From contig JAAYKH010000043.1 of assembly GCA_012522475.1 (NCBI GenBank), positions 29,301-93,300 on the forward strand: a stretch of DNA of 64,000 nt, written 5' to 3'. This stretch comes from Chloroflexota bacterium. GTDB lineage: Bacteria; Chloroflexota; Anaerolineae; Anaerolineales; Anaerolineaceae. Below the pieces are notes generated by a model, which saw nothing but the letters and a program-made list of their open reading frames with translations, had not been told where the DNA came from and did no database searches. Position numbers and translations under genes: made by a program. Positions 7,861-17,045 of the stretch are shown in pieces. The stretch's first letter is position 1. The number at the start of each line of letters is the position of its first letter.

Positions 7861-8520
7861 TTATTCTGTATCATCAAAGCACCCCGATTCTGGATGTGAG
7901 ACAAGCGCCCACAGGCGCTCAGCGGCAGGTTTGACGATCTCATACCGGAAACCCCGCCGGCCTAAAAAGCCGCCGACCTTCCGCATGAAATCTGGCCTGG
8001 CTTCGTTACGGCATTGCTGTGCTTTTTTCAAACCAGCCCTGTAAGCCATGGCGTCTTCATCACCCACAAAATCCTCGAGTGCTTGGGTAATTGTGTTATC
8101 TGCGATGCCCTTAAGCTTTAATTCGTAGGCTAAAAGCCGATGGCTGCGCGGTCGGAAAGTGTTTCTGTTCTCAATCCATTGGCGTGAAAAGTCAAGGTCA
8201 TTCAGCCAGTCTTTCTGAACCAGTTTTTCAAGGGTAACCTCAACCACCTCGTCACTGAAACCTTTCTTCAGCAAACGCTGCCGTGTTTCTTCCACTGAGC
8301 GTGGGCGATGATTGATAAACCCCAGGGCCTTCTGGAAGGCAACCTCGTAGGTGTCTTCCTGAAGTAACCGGTCGATTTCGGCTTTGCTAAGCTTTCGGCC
8401 AGGTGTTAACCAGGCGGCAACGAAGCGAGAGAGACCAAAGGCAAACTCACCATCCAGATAGACATTAACCCTCTGCTGGTTGTGCTTTTGCACTTTGATG
8501 GACGTTATCTCTCGGTCCAT
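7861..8520 (-). CDS. recX: regulatory protein RecX
   Basis: A 219-residue protein with the three-helix repeats of RecX, which binds RecA filaments and limits or modulates their activity. Visible family features are the N-terminal ITSIKVQKHNQQRVNVYLDG strand pair, the segment ALGFINHRPRSVEETRQRLLKKGF and the following WLNDLDFSRQWIENR helix, then KLKGI...ITQAL. RecX proteins vary from about 150 to 270 residues. RNA decay gene rny follows closely, so the two probably share a transcript. The AAGAAAGGTGAA site before the ATG is preceded by a 12-base-pair hairpin in the leader. Confidence 0.92.
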   Translation of the reverse strand: MDREITSIKVQKHNQQRVNVYLDGEFAFGLSRFVAAWLTPGRKLSKAEIDRLLQEDTYEVAFQKALGFINHRPRSVEETRQRLLKKGFSDEVVEVTLEKLVQKDWLNDLDFSRQWIENRNTFRPRSHRLLAYELKLKGIADNTITQALEDFVGDEDAMAYRAGLKKAQQCRNEARPDFMRKVGGFLGRRGFRYEIVKPAAERLWALVSHPESGCFDDTE

Positions 8521-8538
8521 TTCACCTTTCTTAAATCA

Positions 8539-8578
8539 AAGACAGCCGTAACTTGCCCATAGTGGCTACGGCTGTCTT
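8539..8578 (-). promoter_or_regulatory. hairpin in the recX-rny leader
   Basis: AAGACAGCCGTA (8539-8550) and TACGGCTGTCTT (8567-8578) are perfect inverted repeats of 12 bases around a 16-base loop. On the minus strand the hairpin ends about 7 bases before the recX ribosome binding site and is followed by TTGATTT. It could be an attenuator or a block to decay; a standard terminator is less likely because the U run is interrupted. Confidence 0.6.
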
Positions 8579-9107
8579 ATCAGTGAGGGTCCCTGATTGG
8601 CTATCGTTGTGTTAAAGATAGACGTTTCTAAAGGGTTTTTCTAACCCGTGTTTGGCATTATATGGTCGTTCTTAATGACCGATATATAATTACAGGCCAC
8701 ATTTATCCTCAACAGTATGCTTGACTCTAATCTTGATGATGGCAGGGTAAAACTTCCCATTGCGCCGCTGCTTCTCATTTCAAAACCGACGTCATCATCA
8801 ACAATATGCCAGGCGGGATGCCGGCGAAAAAATCTCGTACGCTTCTCTTTGATAACTCGATCGTAGCCGCTAATTATTCGGGCGGCAGATGAACATTTGT
8901 AAATTTGTCGATTAAGTCAGAAGACTTAATACCTTAAAATAATTATACAATAAAAACGCGATTAATAAAGGTGTTATGAAATTCTCTAATATTTGCTTTG
9001 TGAAAGTATCAATGGGCTCAACGGATGAGCTTTATTACCGGCTTTGCGCAAGATCATGCCTCAAATGTTTATAAATTTCCTGTGTGTCAGAAAATATCCG
9101 CTTTGTT
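8579..9107. other. long non-coding gap upstream of recX
   Basis: About 530 bases without a convincing gene. On the minus strand a perfect -10 box TATAAT (plus 8657-8662) could start the recX-rny transcript, although no good -35 is seen. The leader would begin with the small hairpin GGGTTAGAAAAACCC. Other inverted repeats are ATTAAGTC/GACTTAAT near 8912-8931 and GCTCA/TGAGC near 9017. A minus-strand frame of about 85 codons without stop (8650-8925) lacks an initiation codon and has no recognisable motif. Confidence 0.5.
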
Positions 9108-9136
9108 TTGGTTAATTGCCCAACTCATGTTAAAAT
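9108..9136 (+). promoter_or_regulatory. sigma70 promoter giving an apparently leaderless mRNA
   Basis: TTGGTT (9108-9113), 17 bases, TAAAAT (9131-9136). Transcription would start at or next to the ATG at 9144. No ribosome binding site precedes that ATG, so the message is probably leaderless. This also decides the start of the gene against an upstream GTG at 9084 that lies within the promoter. Confidence 0.65.
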
Positions 9137-9143
9137 AAGGGCT

Positions 9144-9602
9144 ATGACTGCACAAACACCCACACATTCAGAAGAAATTTTGCCGAGCGATAGTTTTTCG
9201 CGTCACCGAAAGCAACGATTCTGGCAAATCCTTTTACCGGTTGGCTTGGGGGGCGTATTCGTCCTGGCAGCGCTTGGGATGGTGATTTACGCCGCCGTGG
9301 GCTCTTCAGCGGGCGGGCCTGTTTCACAATGGGCGGATGTTTCCACCATCTGGTTGCTGTTGCCAGCCCTGCTGGTTGCTGTGATCATAGCGGCGATCTT
9401 GTTTGCCATGGTGTGGCTGTTGGCCAGGCTGCTGAACATTTTGCCAGCTTATACCGCGGTTATTCAGTATCATGCCCGCTCGACTTCAAGTTTGGTCATC
9501 AACGCGGCGGACAAGCTGGCCGCCCCCATCATTTCCGTCAGGGGTTTCAGCGCCAGGCTGCCGGGGTTAATCGCTGCCCTTTTCGGCCAGCGCCGTGATT
9601 GA
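9144..9602 (+). CDS. membrane protein with two helices, unknown function
   Basis: A 152-residue protein with a charged N-terminus (about 30 residues ending RHRKQRFW), two strong membrane helices (about 32-55 and 70-100) and a C-terminal part of about 50 residues that is mildly amphipathic and ends in a basic FGQRRD tail. I do not recognise the family. The start at 9144 is taken from the promoter position. The next small gene, also a single-helix membrane protein, lies 87 bases downstream, and the two may function together at the membrane. No catalytic motif is visible. Confidence 0.65.
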   Translation: MTAQTPTHSEEILPSDSFSRHRKQRFWQILLPVGLGGVFVLAALGMVIYAAVGSSAGGPVSQWADVSTIWLLLPALLVAVIIAAILFAMVWLLARLLNILPAYTAVIQYHARSTSSLVINAADKLAAPIISVRGFSARLPGLIAALFGQRRD

Positions 9603-9689
9603 GCTGGCTGTCCGGGCACAGAAAAAGCCTGGCAGACCTTTTGATAAGGGAATTCAGGAAACTTTAATTTTTTGGGAAGGAATGTGAGC

Positions 9690-9890
9690 ATGGAAGAAAA
9701 ATGGAAGACAAAAACAATCGTCATGGGCGTTATTATCGGCGCAGCGGCGGGCGCTGTATCCGCCCTTTTGTTGATTAAAAAGGCTGAAACCGAAGAAACA
9801 GCCCCCAAGTTATCAGCGGGTGAAGGCATTCAAGTTGGGCTGGGCTTACTGGGCCTGCTGCGCATGATTGCCGGGTTGGGCACCGAATAA
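9690..9890 (+). CDS. small single-helix membrane protein, YtxH-like
   Basis: A 66-residue protein with one Gly/Ala-rich membrane helix (about residues 10-28, containing GVIIGAAAGAVSALLL) directly followed by a KKAE basic-acidic junction, as in YtxH-type small membrane proteins. The C-terminal third is again hydrophobic (VGLGLLGLLRMIAGLG) and may be a second membrane-associated helix. The ATG at 9690 with AAGGA about 9 bases upstream is preferred over an in-frame TTG at 9672. Function unknown; RNase Z follows after 24 bases. Confidence 0.6.
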   Translation: MEEKWKTKTIVMGVIIGAAAGAVSALLLIKKAETEETAPKLSAGEGIQVGLGLLGLLRMIAGLGTE

Positions 9891-9914
9891 GGCTTCTGTT
9901 GACGGGAACTGCCC

Positions 9915-10838
9915 TTGTTTGAAATTGTTTTTTTAGGAACATCAGCCTCGGCGCCCTCGGTACACCGTGGGCTGTCTTCATTATTGATTCAGCATGAAGA
10001 ATTTCGTTTCCTGGTGGATTGTGGTGAAGGCACCCAACGTCAGATTTTACGGGCTGGTGTTGGTTTTAAACGATTGAATCAAATTTTGCTGACCCATGGC
10101 CATTTGGATCATATTCTGGGGTTGGGCGGTTTGGTGTCTACTTTTTTACGCTGGGACGTGATTGAGGAGATTGAAATTTACGGCACCCGCCATACCCTCG
10201 ATCGCGTGCACGACCTGATCTTCAGCGTGGTCTTACGGGGTTTCCAGGGCAAACCGCCGGTGATTCTGCATGAAATTAAACCGGGCACCTTCTGGGAGAC
10301 GGAGCGGTTTACAATCACGGCCTTCCCTGTAGAGCACCGCGGCTCTCATTCGCTGGGTTATCGCTTTGAAGAGCGTACCCGCCGCCCGTTTCTGCCGGCA
10401 GCAGCTGAAGCCCTGGCTATTCCACCGGGCCCCTGGCGGCGCGACCTGGTAAACGGGCTGGCAGTCACCCTGCCGGACGGACGCGTGATTAATCCAGACC
10501 AGGTGCTGGGAGAACCCCAAAAGGGCACCAGCCTGGCGATTGTGGGCGACACAGGCAACACTGAAAAACTGCACCGTTATGTTCAGGGGGTAGATGCGCT
10601 GGTGATTGAAGCCACTTATGCAGAAAGCGAAGCCGACCTGGCTGTACAGTTTGATCACCTGACGGCTGCCAGGGCGGCTGAACTGGCCCAGCGGGCACAG
10701 GTAAAACAGTTGTTCCTGACACATCTTTCCCGGCGCTACCGAGGAAGTGATATCCTCAGCGAAGCTCAGAAGATCTTTCCGGCTGTACATGTCGCCCGTG
10801 ATTTTGACAGCTTTCAGATCCGCAGGGAAGCTGATTAA
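9915..10838 (+). CDS. rnz: ribonuclease Z (tRNA 3' endonuclease)
   Basis: A 307-residue metallo-beta-lactamase-fold nuclease. The N-terminus FLGTSASAPSVHRGLSS and the zinc motif H61-x-H63-x-D65-H66 (THGHLDH) are typical of tRNase Z, which cuts pre-tRNA after the discriminator base. The flexible arm and the later conserved IVGDT and FLTHLSRRY segments are present. The usual length is about 300-320. Initiation is at TTG (9915), because the conserved N-terminus begins right there and no ATG is available in frame nearby. The one tRNA gene in the window encodes its CCA, so RNase Z may be needed for other tRNAs in this genome. Confidence 0.95.
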   Translation: MFEIVFLGTSASAPSVHRGLSSLLIQHEEFRFLVDCGEGTQRQILRAGVGFKRLNQILLTHGHLDHILGLGGLVSTFLRWDVIEEIEIYGTRHTLDRVHDLIFSVVLRGFQGKPPVILHEIKPGTFWETERFTITAFPVEHRGSHSLGYRFEERTRRPFLPAAAEALAIPPGPWRRDLVNGLAVTLPDGRVINPDQVLGEPQKGTSLAIVGDTGNTEKLHRYVQGVDALVIEATYAESEADLAVQFDHLTAARAAELAQRAQVKQLFLTHLSRRYRGSDILSEAQKIFPAVHVARDFDSFQIRREAD

Positions 10839-10892
10839 ACTCGATCAGATCGATTGAGACGTAATTTTTGCTCGTATCAAATGGAGAATGCG

Positions 10893-11786
10893 ATGGCGAA
10901 AACACCTTTTCTCGAGCGTTTAGCTGTTGGTGCGGTCCTGATTTCAGATGGAGCCACCGGCACAAATTTACAGAAGCGGGGTTTGCCGATTGGCGCCGCA
11001 GCAGAGTTGTGGGTGCTTGAAGCACCCGATGAGATCAGGGCGCTCAACCAGGCTTTCATCCAGGCAGGGGCTGAAATCTTGCTGACCTGTACGTTTGGCG
11101 CGTCACGCCATAGACTGGCGGCATCAGGGTTGGCGGAGCACTTCGAGGCGATCAACCGCGCAGCGCTTGCAATCACGCTGGACGCCGCTGCTGAGCACGA
11201 TGTTCTGGTAGCGGGGTCGATCGGCCCCCTGGGGCAGATGCTGGCTCCCTTTGGCGAGGTAACGGTTGAGGAAGCCGAAGCTGATTTCAGGGAACAGGCG
11301 GCGATCCTGTGTCAGGAGGGAGCGGATTTGATCGTGGTTGAGACACAGTACGATATTAATGAAGCCAGCGCTGCGGTCCGTGCGGTGCGGTCTGTTGATA
11401 CCGAGATTCCGCTGGTGTGTTCCTTTAGCTATGATCGCGGGACCCGCACCATGATGGGCGTTAGCCCGGAGCGTATGGCTGAAGAAATCGACGTGTTGGA
11501 CGTGGACTTGCTGGGTATTAATTGTGGCCGTAGCTTGGAAGATAACCTGGCGGCTTTAACCTTGTTGAGAGCTGCCACGGAAAAACCGCTTTGGTTCAAG
11601 CCCAATGCTGGCTTGCCCGAGGTGGGTATGGATGGCGAGGCTGTATATGCTGTGACGCCCGAGGAAATGGCTGACCTTGTTCCGGGTTGGGTGGCGGCTG
11701 GCGCCCGGGTGATTGGCGGCTGTTGTGGCACCAGCCCCGAGCATTTGAGGGCATTGGCCAGAGCCGTTCATGCCAATCGTGAATAA
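10893..11786 (+). CDS. homocysteine S-methyltransferase domain protein
   Basis: A single-domain protein of about 297 residues of the homocysteine-binding family, equivalent to the N-terminal barrel of MetH or to MmuM/BHMT. The N-terminus has LISDGATGTNLQKRGL, and the zinc-binding cysteines are present as INCGRS and GGCCGTSPEH. It should transfer a methyl group to homocysteine to make methionine. The methyl donor (S-methylmethionine, betaine or a folate/cobalamin partner) cannot be told; no MetH cobalamin domain is fused. The start ATG at 10893 has GGAG 6 bases upstream; the longer frame from a TTG at 10854 is less likely. Confidence 0.88.
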   Translation: MAKTPFLERLAVGAVLISDGATGTNLQKRGLPIGAAAELWVLEAPDEIRALNQAFIQAGAEILLTCTFGASRHRLAASGLAEHFEAINRAALAITLDAAAEHDVLVAGSIGPLGQMLAPFGEVTVEEAEADFREQAAILCQEGADLIVVETQYDINEASAAVRAVRSVDTEIPLVCSFSYDRGTRTMMGVSPERMAEEIDVLDVDLLGINCGRSLEDNLAALTLLRAATEKPLWFKPNAGLPEVGMDGEAVYAVTPEEMADLVPGWVAAGARVIGGCCGTSPEHLRALARAVHANRE

Positions 11787-11810
11787 CGTCTCCTTTATCA
11801 TGGAATCGTG

Positions 11811-12464
11811 ATGCGTAGATTGACCCTCGCTTCAAACTCCCCCCGTAGAATCGAGCTGCTGGGTTTGTTAGGGTTGCCCTTTGAAGTTAGCCCCGCCGAT
11901 ATCGATGAGCAGCAGGGCCCCGGGGAGACTCCGCTGGCGTATGTGCGCCGTCTGGCTTGTGAGAAAGCCCGTTTTATCGTGAAGAAGCGGGTCGGGCTGG
12001 TGGTTGCCGCCGACACGATTGTGATGGATGGGGACAGGCTGCTGGGAAAGCCGGCTGACCCGGCGGAAGCACGCCAGATCTTGCGAAAATTGCGCAGCCG
12101 GGAGCACCAGGTGGTTACGGGCCTTGCCATTGTGGCGGCTTCTGACGGACGCTCCTTTGCTGATGTGTGCGGCACCAGTGTGCACATGCGGGACTACACT
12201 GACACTGAAATCGACGCTTATGTTGCTACGGGAGATCCGCTGGATAAGGCTGGCGCGTACGGCATCCAAAACGCGGACTTTCACCCGGTGGCGGGCTTAG
12301 ACGGCTGTTATGCCTCGGTAATGGGTTTGCCGCTGTGTCACCTGGCGGTTGGATTACAGGGTTTTGGCCTTGACCTATCCAGGGGATTGCCCGAGCGCTG
12401 CCAGGCATATTTAGGCCATCATTGCACGGTTTACAACACAATCTTGGGGATGGCACAAAGGTGA
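11811..12464 (+). CDS. Maf family nucleoside triphosphate pyrophosphatase
   Basis: A protein of about 217 residues beginning with the Maf signature LASNSPRRIELLGLLGLPFE. Other family blocks are ADTIVMDG (metal-binding Asp), LGKPADPAEARQILRKL, and TGDPLDKAGAYGIQ. Maf proteins hydrolyse non-canonical or canonical nucleotides such as dTTP, UTP or modified pyrimidines and are linked to cell-division arrest. Start codons GTG 11808 and ATG 11811 are adjacent. It sits 24 bases after the homocysteine methyltransferase gene and 4 bases before the first penicillin-binding protein, so it may lead the cell-wall operon. Confidence 0.93.
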   Translation: MRRLTLASNSPRRIELLGLLGLPFEVSPADIDEQQGPGETPLAYVRRLACEKARFIVKKRVGLVVAADTIVMDGDRLLGKPADPAEARQILRKLRSREHQVVTGLAIVAASDGRSFADVCGTSVHMRDYTDTEIDAYVATGDPLDKAGAYGIQNADFHPVAGLDGCYASVMGLPLCHLAVGLQGFGLDLSRGLPERCQAYLGHHCTVYNTILGMAQR

Positions 12465-12468
12465 TGCA

Positions 12469-14673
12469 GTGAAACCACGCGTGCGACGCTTGTTCATCTT
12501 TGCCTGGTTGACCCTCCTTGCGATGACCTTGACGGCAGGTTGCCTGCCTTTGGGCAGCGAACAGGTTGGGTACCCTACCTGGAGCGGGGGAGGTGATATT
12601 GCTGCGGCAGCGGACGCCCAGCAGACGCTGGGCGTGTTTTTAACGGCCTGGACGGCTGAGGATTACCCGGCGATGTATGCCTGCCTGAGCTCATTGAGCC
12701 AGGATGGGGTCTCTCTGGATGAATTTACCCGGGTTTATCAGGATGCAGCTCAGACCATGACGTTGGAAAACCTGCAGACCCAGGTGCTTTCTTCACTGGC
12801 AGAAGCGCACCATGCAGAGGTGGCTTACCGGGTGAACTTTGAAACGCGGCTGTTTGGGAGCCTTGAAACTGACACAACGGCTGTTCTCATCCGCAGTCAG
12901 GACGGCTGGCGAATTCAATGGGAAATTGGCATGCTTCTGCCCGATTTACGCGGTGGCAACCAGCTGGCGTTTGTACATGAGCAACCCTCGCGCGGACGGA
13001 TTTTTGACCGTTCTGGAGCGCCTCTGGCGACCTATGAAACCGCGCTTGCCATTGGGGTGGTACCGGGTGAAATTTTGCCCGAACAGGCGGAAGGACTGTT
13101 GGCTACCCTGGCGGAGATCAGTTTTTACAGCCCTGATTCGCTGGCTCAGCTGGTTAAATCCACCCCGGAGGATTGGTACTTGCCGGTGGTCTCGCTTTCT
13201 TTGGCGTCGGCTGCACCCTATATTGATGCCCTGCGGGCATTTAACGGTGTGCGCATTAGTGAGATCCGTTCGAGGGTCTATGCAGATGGCGGCGTGGCAC
13301 CCCACGTTTTGGGATATATGCTATTCATACCCGAAGAGCATCTGGATGAATACCTTCGCCGCGGATATCGTCAGGATGATCGTATCGGTGCTGCGGGCCT
13401 GGAAGCCGCTTTCGAATCGGAGTTGGCTGGCCAGCACGGTGGGTCTTTGTATGTTGTCAGTCCCAGCGGTGAGATTCGTTCCCTGCTGGCAACTGCGGAG
13501 CCCCTCCCCGGCCAATCAATCACCACGACATTAGACAAAACCCTGCAAATGCGATTGCAAGCCTCGCTGGGCGATTTGAGGGCCGCCGTCGTGGTCATCG
13601 AAGTGGACACCGGCCGGGTGCTGGCGCTGGTCTCTAACCCGCACTTTAACCCCAATGCCTTTGACCTGACCGAAATTGATCGCAGCCTGTTGGAATCTTA
13701 TTTCAGTGCGCCTTCTCAGCCCCTGTTCAACCGCGCTACGCAGGGTCAATACCCTTTAGGATCGATTTTCAAGGTGATCTCGATGTCGGCGGCACTTGAA
13801 TCGGGATTGTACCGCCCCGGGTCGCGGTTTTTTTGTGGTCAATCGTTGTGGGTGTGCAACAGCGTCACCCTTTACGACTGGACTCAAAGTTATGGCATAG
13901 CCAGCGGCGACCTCTCGCTGGTGGAGGGTTTGATGCGCTCCTGTAATCCCTGGTTTTACCGCATTGGGGAAAGCCTGTTCACAGACGATAAGGATGGCTT
14001 TCTCTCGGAAATGGCTTATAGTTTCGGACTGGGCATACCAACGGGAATTGATATCGTTGAAGCGCCCGGCAACATACCACTGGTAGCAGGCTCCTGTGTG
14101 AACAGTGCTCAAATTGCGATCGGACAGGGCGAGGTGCTGGTAACCCCGGTGCAGGTGGCGGCTTTTTTTGCAGCCTTAGCCAACGGCGGCAGCCTTTATC
14201 GACCCACCCTGATTGAAAACCTGCGTACCCTTTCGGGGGAACAGACTTACACTTTCGTGCCAGACCTGCAGAGGACGCTGCCCATCTCGGACGAGACCTT
14301 GGCCGCTGTTACCGAGGGGCTACGCATGGTGGTGGAAGAACCACAGGGCACCGCCTACCGACCGATGGAGGGGCTGTCAACCCCTATTTCGGGCAAGACC
14401 GGCACGGCAGAAACGCCTACCGGCACGTCGCATGCCTGGTTTGCTGGTTATACCCGAGCGCATGACCCCGATCGTCCCGACATTGCCGTGGTGGTGCTAT
14501 TGGAAAACAGCGGTGAAGGCTCGGTGATGGCCGCACCGCTTTTTCGGCGGGCGGTGGCGCTATATTTTTCTGATGGGGGAGACCCGGGCGGCATCTTGCC
14601 CTGGGAAAGCGAGCCTTATGTGCTTTACAAGCCTGAACAGGAACCTGACGATGCTTTCACAACCGGGGAATGA
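12469..14673 (+). CDS. penicillin-binding protein (transpeptidase) lipoprotein, copy 1
   Basis: A 734-residue class B-type penicillin-binding protein. It starts with a lipoprotein signal (lipobox TAGC), then an NTF2-like MecA-N-type domain (about 45-160), a dimerisation domain beginning near RGRIFDRSGAPLA, and a C-terminal transpeptidase. Active-site motifs are intact: S432-x-x-K435 (GSIFK), S491-C-N493 (RSCNPWF) and K643-T-G (GKTGTAE). It should cross-link peptidoglycan outside the membrane. MecA-N-type domains occur in Firmicute PBP2a-like enzymes as spacers. It initiates at GTG 4 bases after maf. A close paralogue lies downstream. The lipid anchor in place of the usual transmembrane helix is notable. 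Confidence 0.92.
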   Translation: MKPRVRRLFIFAWLTLLAMTLTAGCLPLGSEQVGYPTWSGGGDIAAAADAQQTLGVFLTAWTAEDYPAMYACLSSLSQDGVSLDEFTRVYQDAAQTMTLENLQTQVLSSLAEAHHAEVAYRVNFETRLFGSLETDTTAVLIRSQDGWRIQWEIGMLLPDLRGGNQLAFVHEQPSRGRIFDRSGAPLATYETALAIGVVPGEILPEQAEGLLATLAEISFYSPDSLAQLVKSTPEDWYLPVVSLSLASAAPYIDALRAFNGVRISEIRSRVYADGGVAPHVLGYMLFIPEEHLDEYLRRGYRQDDRIGAAGLEAAFESELAGQHGGSLYVVSPSGEIRSLLATAEPLPGQSITTTLDKTLQMRLQASLGDLRAAVVVIEVDTGRVLALVSNPHFNPNAFDLTEIDRSLLESYFSAPSQPLFNRATQGQYPLGSIFKVISMSAALESGLYRPGSRFFCGQSLWVCNSVTLYDWTQSYGIASGDLSLVEGLMRSCNPWFYRIGESLFTDDKDGFLSEMAYSFGLGIPTGIDIVEAPGNIPLVAGSCVNSAQIAIGQGEVLVTPVQVAAFFAALANGGSLYRPTLIENLRTLSGEQTYTFVPDLQRTLPISDETLAAVTEGLRMVVEEPQGTAYRPMEGLSTPISGKTGTAETPTGTSHAWFAGYTRAHDPDRPDIAVVVLLENSGEGSVMAAPLFRRAVALYFSDGGDPGGILPWESEPYVLYKPEQEPDDAFTTGE

Positions 14674-14684
14674 CACAGTATAAT
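14656..14684 (+). promoter_or_regulatory. sigma70 promoter for the second penicillin-binding protein
   Basis: TTCACA (14656-14661, one mismatch to consensus), a 17-base spacer and a perfect TATAAT (14679-14684). It overlaps the end of the first penicillin-binding protein gene and would let the second copy, rsgA and the binding protein be expressed separately. Confidence 0.75.
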
Positions 14685-14741
14685 CAGTGGTCATTAATTG
14701 ATTGAATGAGACGTATGTTTCACATCTATTGGAGACCGTTC

Positions 14742-17045
14742 ATGAAAAGATTTAAATTCGCGATCATTGTGATTGTGCTGGTGGCAATGATTGGCTGTTC
14801 GCCGCGCCTAGGTGACAAAGACATTGAAGAAGTCACCACTGCAACGGCCACCTTGCCAAACCCGCAGGTGTTTATTACCCCTGCCCCAAACCTTGATGAT
14901 GCGATTGAAACCTTCATGGACGCCTGGCGCAGAGATGATTACATCGGTATGTATGGGCTCCTTTCAATCGATAGCCGCGGTGCGCTGGCAGAAGAAGACT
15001 TTATCGCCCGATATAATGATGCTGCCATTGCCCTGACGTTGTTGTTTGATGATGGAATCGCCTATCAGATTCTCTCACAGGAAACCAACCCCAACACGGC
15101 TTTGGTCAGGTTGCAGGTGAATTACAACACAAATTTTTTTGGCACCTTTACACGCGAGCTGGAGATGTCCCTGGTGCGCGAGGACGATGTCTGGCGGATT
15201 GAATGGCACGATGGTTTGATTATGCCTGACCTGGCGGGGGGCAATCTGCTTGAAATTGTGCGCCAACCTACCGTGCGCGGGGCGATTTACGCCAACAATG
15301 GCGCGCCGATTGCAGCCGAAGAGGAGGCTGTAGCGATTGGTTTCACCCCCGGGAACCTCAACCGCGACCTGATGACCTTGTTTTACAACACCATGGCAGA
15401 CCTGACGGTCTATCAGATTGATGAAATTGTTGAAATGGTAGAAAACGCCCTGCCCCTCGATTATGTCGTTTTGGGCGAGACCACCCGCGCCGAAGTGGAC
15501 GCGAATATGCGTGCCCTGACCCTGTTGACCGGTGTGTACCTGAATTACTATTCTTCCCGTTTTTATTTCGATGGCGGGTTGGCGCCCCAAACCATTGGGC
15601 ACCTGTCTTATATCTCTGGTGAGGACGTGGATCGTTATATGCGTTTGGGTTACTCACCCAACGAACGCTTTGGGGCTACCGGCCTGGAATGGGCCTTTGA
15701 AGACGTACTGGCAGGGACGCGCGGCGCGACACTGTATTTAAAAGATCCGGATGGGCAAATTATCACCCGGTTGGCTGAGCGCGGTGCTTCACCGGGACAA
15801 TCGATCACCACCACCATTGAACCGGGCCTGCAATACCGCTTGCAGCAATCGTTGGGTAATTATCGTGGGGCGATCGTGGTGATGGAAGTGGATACCGGCC
15901 GGATTTTGGCTGTAGTTTCTAACCCGCAATTTGACCCCAATTTGTTTGATATTAACAATCAAAACTTTATGTATGCCCAAAACCCCTACGCACTGCCTAA
16001 TGATCCGGTCTTTAACCGGGTCACCAATGGTCAGTATCCCCTGGGTTCAGTGTTTAAAATCATCAGTATGGCGGCTGCACTGGAAACCGGCGTGTTTGGC
16101 CCGAACGACGAGATTTATTGCGGTCATTCCATCATGGCCTGCGGTAATGAGCTGACCGACTGGACTCTCGAAAAAGAACTGCCGCCCAGTGGTGACCTCA
16201 CCTTAACCGAAGGGTTGATGCGCTCATGCAATCCGTGGTTTTACGTGATAGGCGAGGAGCTCATGCTGGCTGGTAAACCCGATGCACTGATTGAAATGTC
16301 ACATGGTTTTGGGTTGGGCGAACTAACAGGCATTGAAGTGGGAGAGCAGCCCGGGAACATCCCAACACAGGTGACCAACTGTGAGCAAAATGTCCAGCTG
16401 GCAATTGGTCAGGGCGAAATGACCACCACGCCTTTGCAGGTAGCGGCTCTGCTCGCGGCGGTGGCCAATGGCGGCACGCTCTATCGGCCTGCGCTGGTTG
16501 ATGCGATTACCCCTGAGAACGGTGTCCCGACCCATACCTTTGAACCCGAAGTGAATGGCAGCCTGCCGGTCTCGGAGGAGAACCTGACCGTCATCCAGGA
16601 TTCGATGCGCGCGGTAATTACCAACGCTCGCGGCACCGCCCACAATCAGCTGGCAACCATGCGTTACCGCGCTTTTGGTAAAACCGGTACCGCCCAAAAC
16701 CCCTTTGGCGTTTCGCATGCCTGGTTTGCGGGCTACACACAGATGAACAACCCCGATCGTCCCGACATTGCCGTGGTGGTGTTACTGGAAAACGCCGGTG
16801 AGGGTTCTGAGATGGCTGCACCGGTCTTCCGGCGGGCTGTTTCGCTGTATTTTTCGGGTTATTCTGATATTGGCCGGGTTCTCCCCTGGGAGGCTTACCC
16901 CTATGTGGTCGCCTCGCCCACGCCAGCCCCCACCAGCACACTGATTCCCACCAATACGCCCTTCCCCACCGAGACACCCATCAGTGAAGAAGGGAGCGAA
17001 GCGGATGAAGTGCCCGAAGAGGATGAGGTTGAATCCGAGTCATGA
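14742..17045 (+). CDS. penicillin-binding protein (transpeptidase) lipoprotein, copy 2
   Basis: A 767-residue paralogue of the preceding protein, aligning along its whole length. Lipobox MIGC, MecA-N-like domain with the same DAWRRDDYIGMYGLLS start, dimerisation domain near RGAIYANNGAPIA, and transpeptidase with S436-x-x-K439 (GSVFK), S495-C-N497 and K647-T-G. The last 45 or so residues are a disordered Thr/Pro then Glu/Ser tail absent from copy 1. ATG 14742 is chosen because GGAG lies 8 bases upstream; the frame stays open to 14706. Its stop overlaps rsgA by 4 bases. The pair most likely arose by tandem duplication. Confidence 0.92.
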   Translation: MKRFKFAIIVIVLVAMIGCSPRLGDKDIEEVTTATATLPNPQVFITPAPNLDDAIETFMDAWRRDDYIGMYGLLSIDSRGALAEEDFIARYNDAAIALTLLFDDGIAYQILSQETNPNTALVRLQVNYNTNFFGTFTRELEMSLVREDDVWRIEWHDGLIMPDLAGGNLLEIVRQPTVRGAIYANNGAPIAAEEEAVAIGFTPGNLNRDLMTLFYNTMADLTVYQIDEIVEMVENALPLDYVVLGETTRAEVDANMRALTLLTGVYLNYYSSRFYFDGGLAPQTIGHLSYISGEDVDRYMRLGYSPNERFGATGLEWAFEDVLAGTRGATLYLKDPDGQIITRLAERGASPGQSITTTIEPGLQYRLQQSLGNYRGAIVVMEVDTGRILAVVSNPQFDPNLFDINNQNFMYAQNPYALPNDPVFNRVTNGQYPLGSVFKIISMAAALETGVFGPNDEIYCGHSIMACGNELTDWTLEKELPPSGDLTLTEGLMRSCNPWFYVIGEELMLAGKPDALIEMSHGFGLGELTGIEVGEQPGNIPTQVTNCEQNVQLAIGQGEMTTTPLQVAALLAAVANGGTLYRPALVDAITPENGVPTHTFEPEVNGSLPVSEENLTVIQDSMRAVITNARGTAHNQLATMRYRAFGKTGTAQNPFGVSHAWFAGYTQMNNPDRPDIAVVVLLENAGEGSEMAAPVFRRAVSLYFSGYSDIGRVLPWEAYPYVVASPTPAPTSTLIPTNTPFPTETPISEEGSEADEVPEEDEVESES

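Noticed and set aside
8650..8925. Minus-strand stop-free frame of about 85 codons in the recX upstream gap
   Set aside because: It lacks an initiation codon near its beginning, contains the probable promoter -10 box, and its translation has no recognisable motif.
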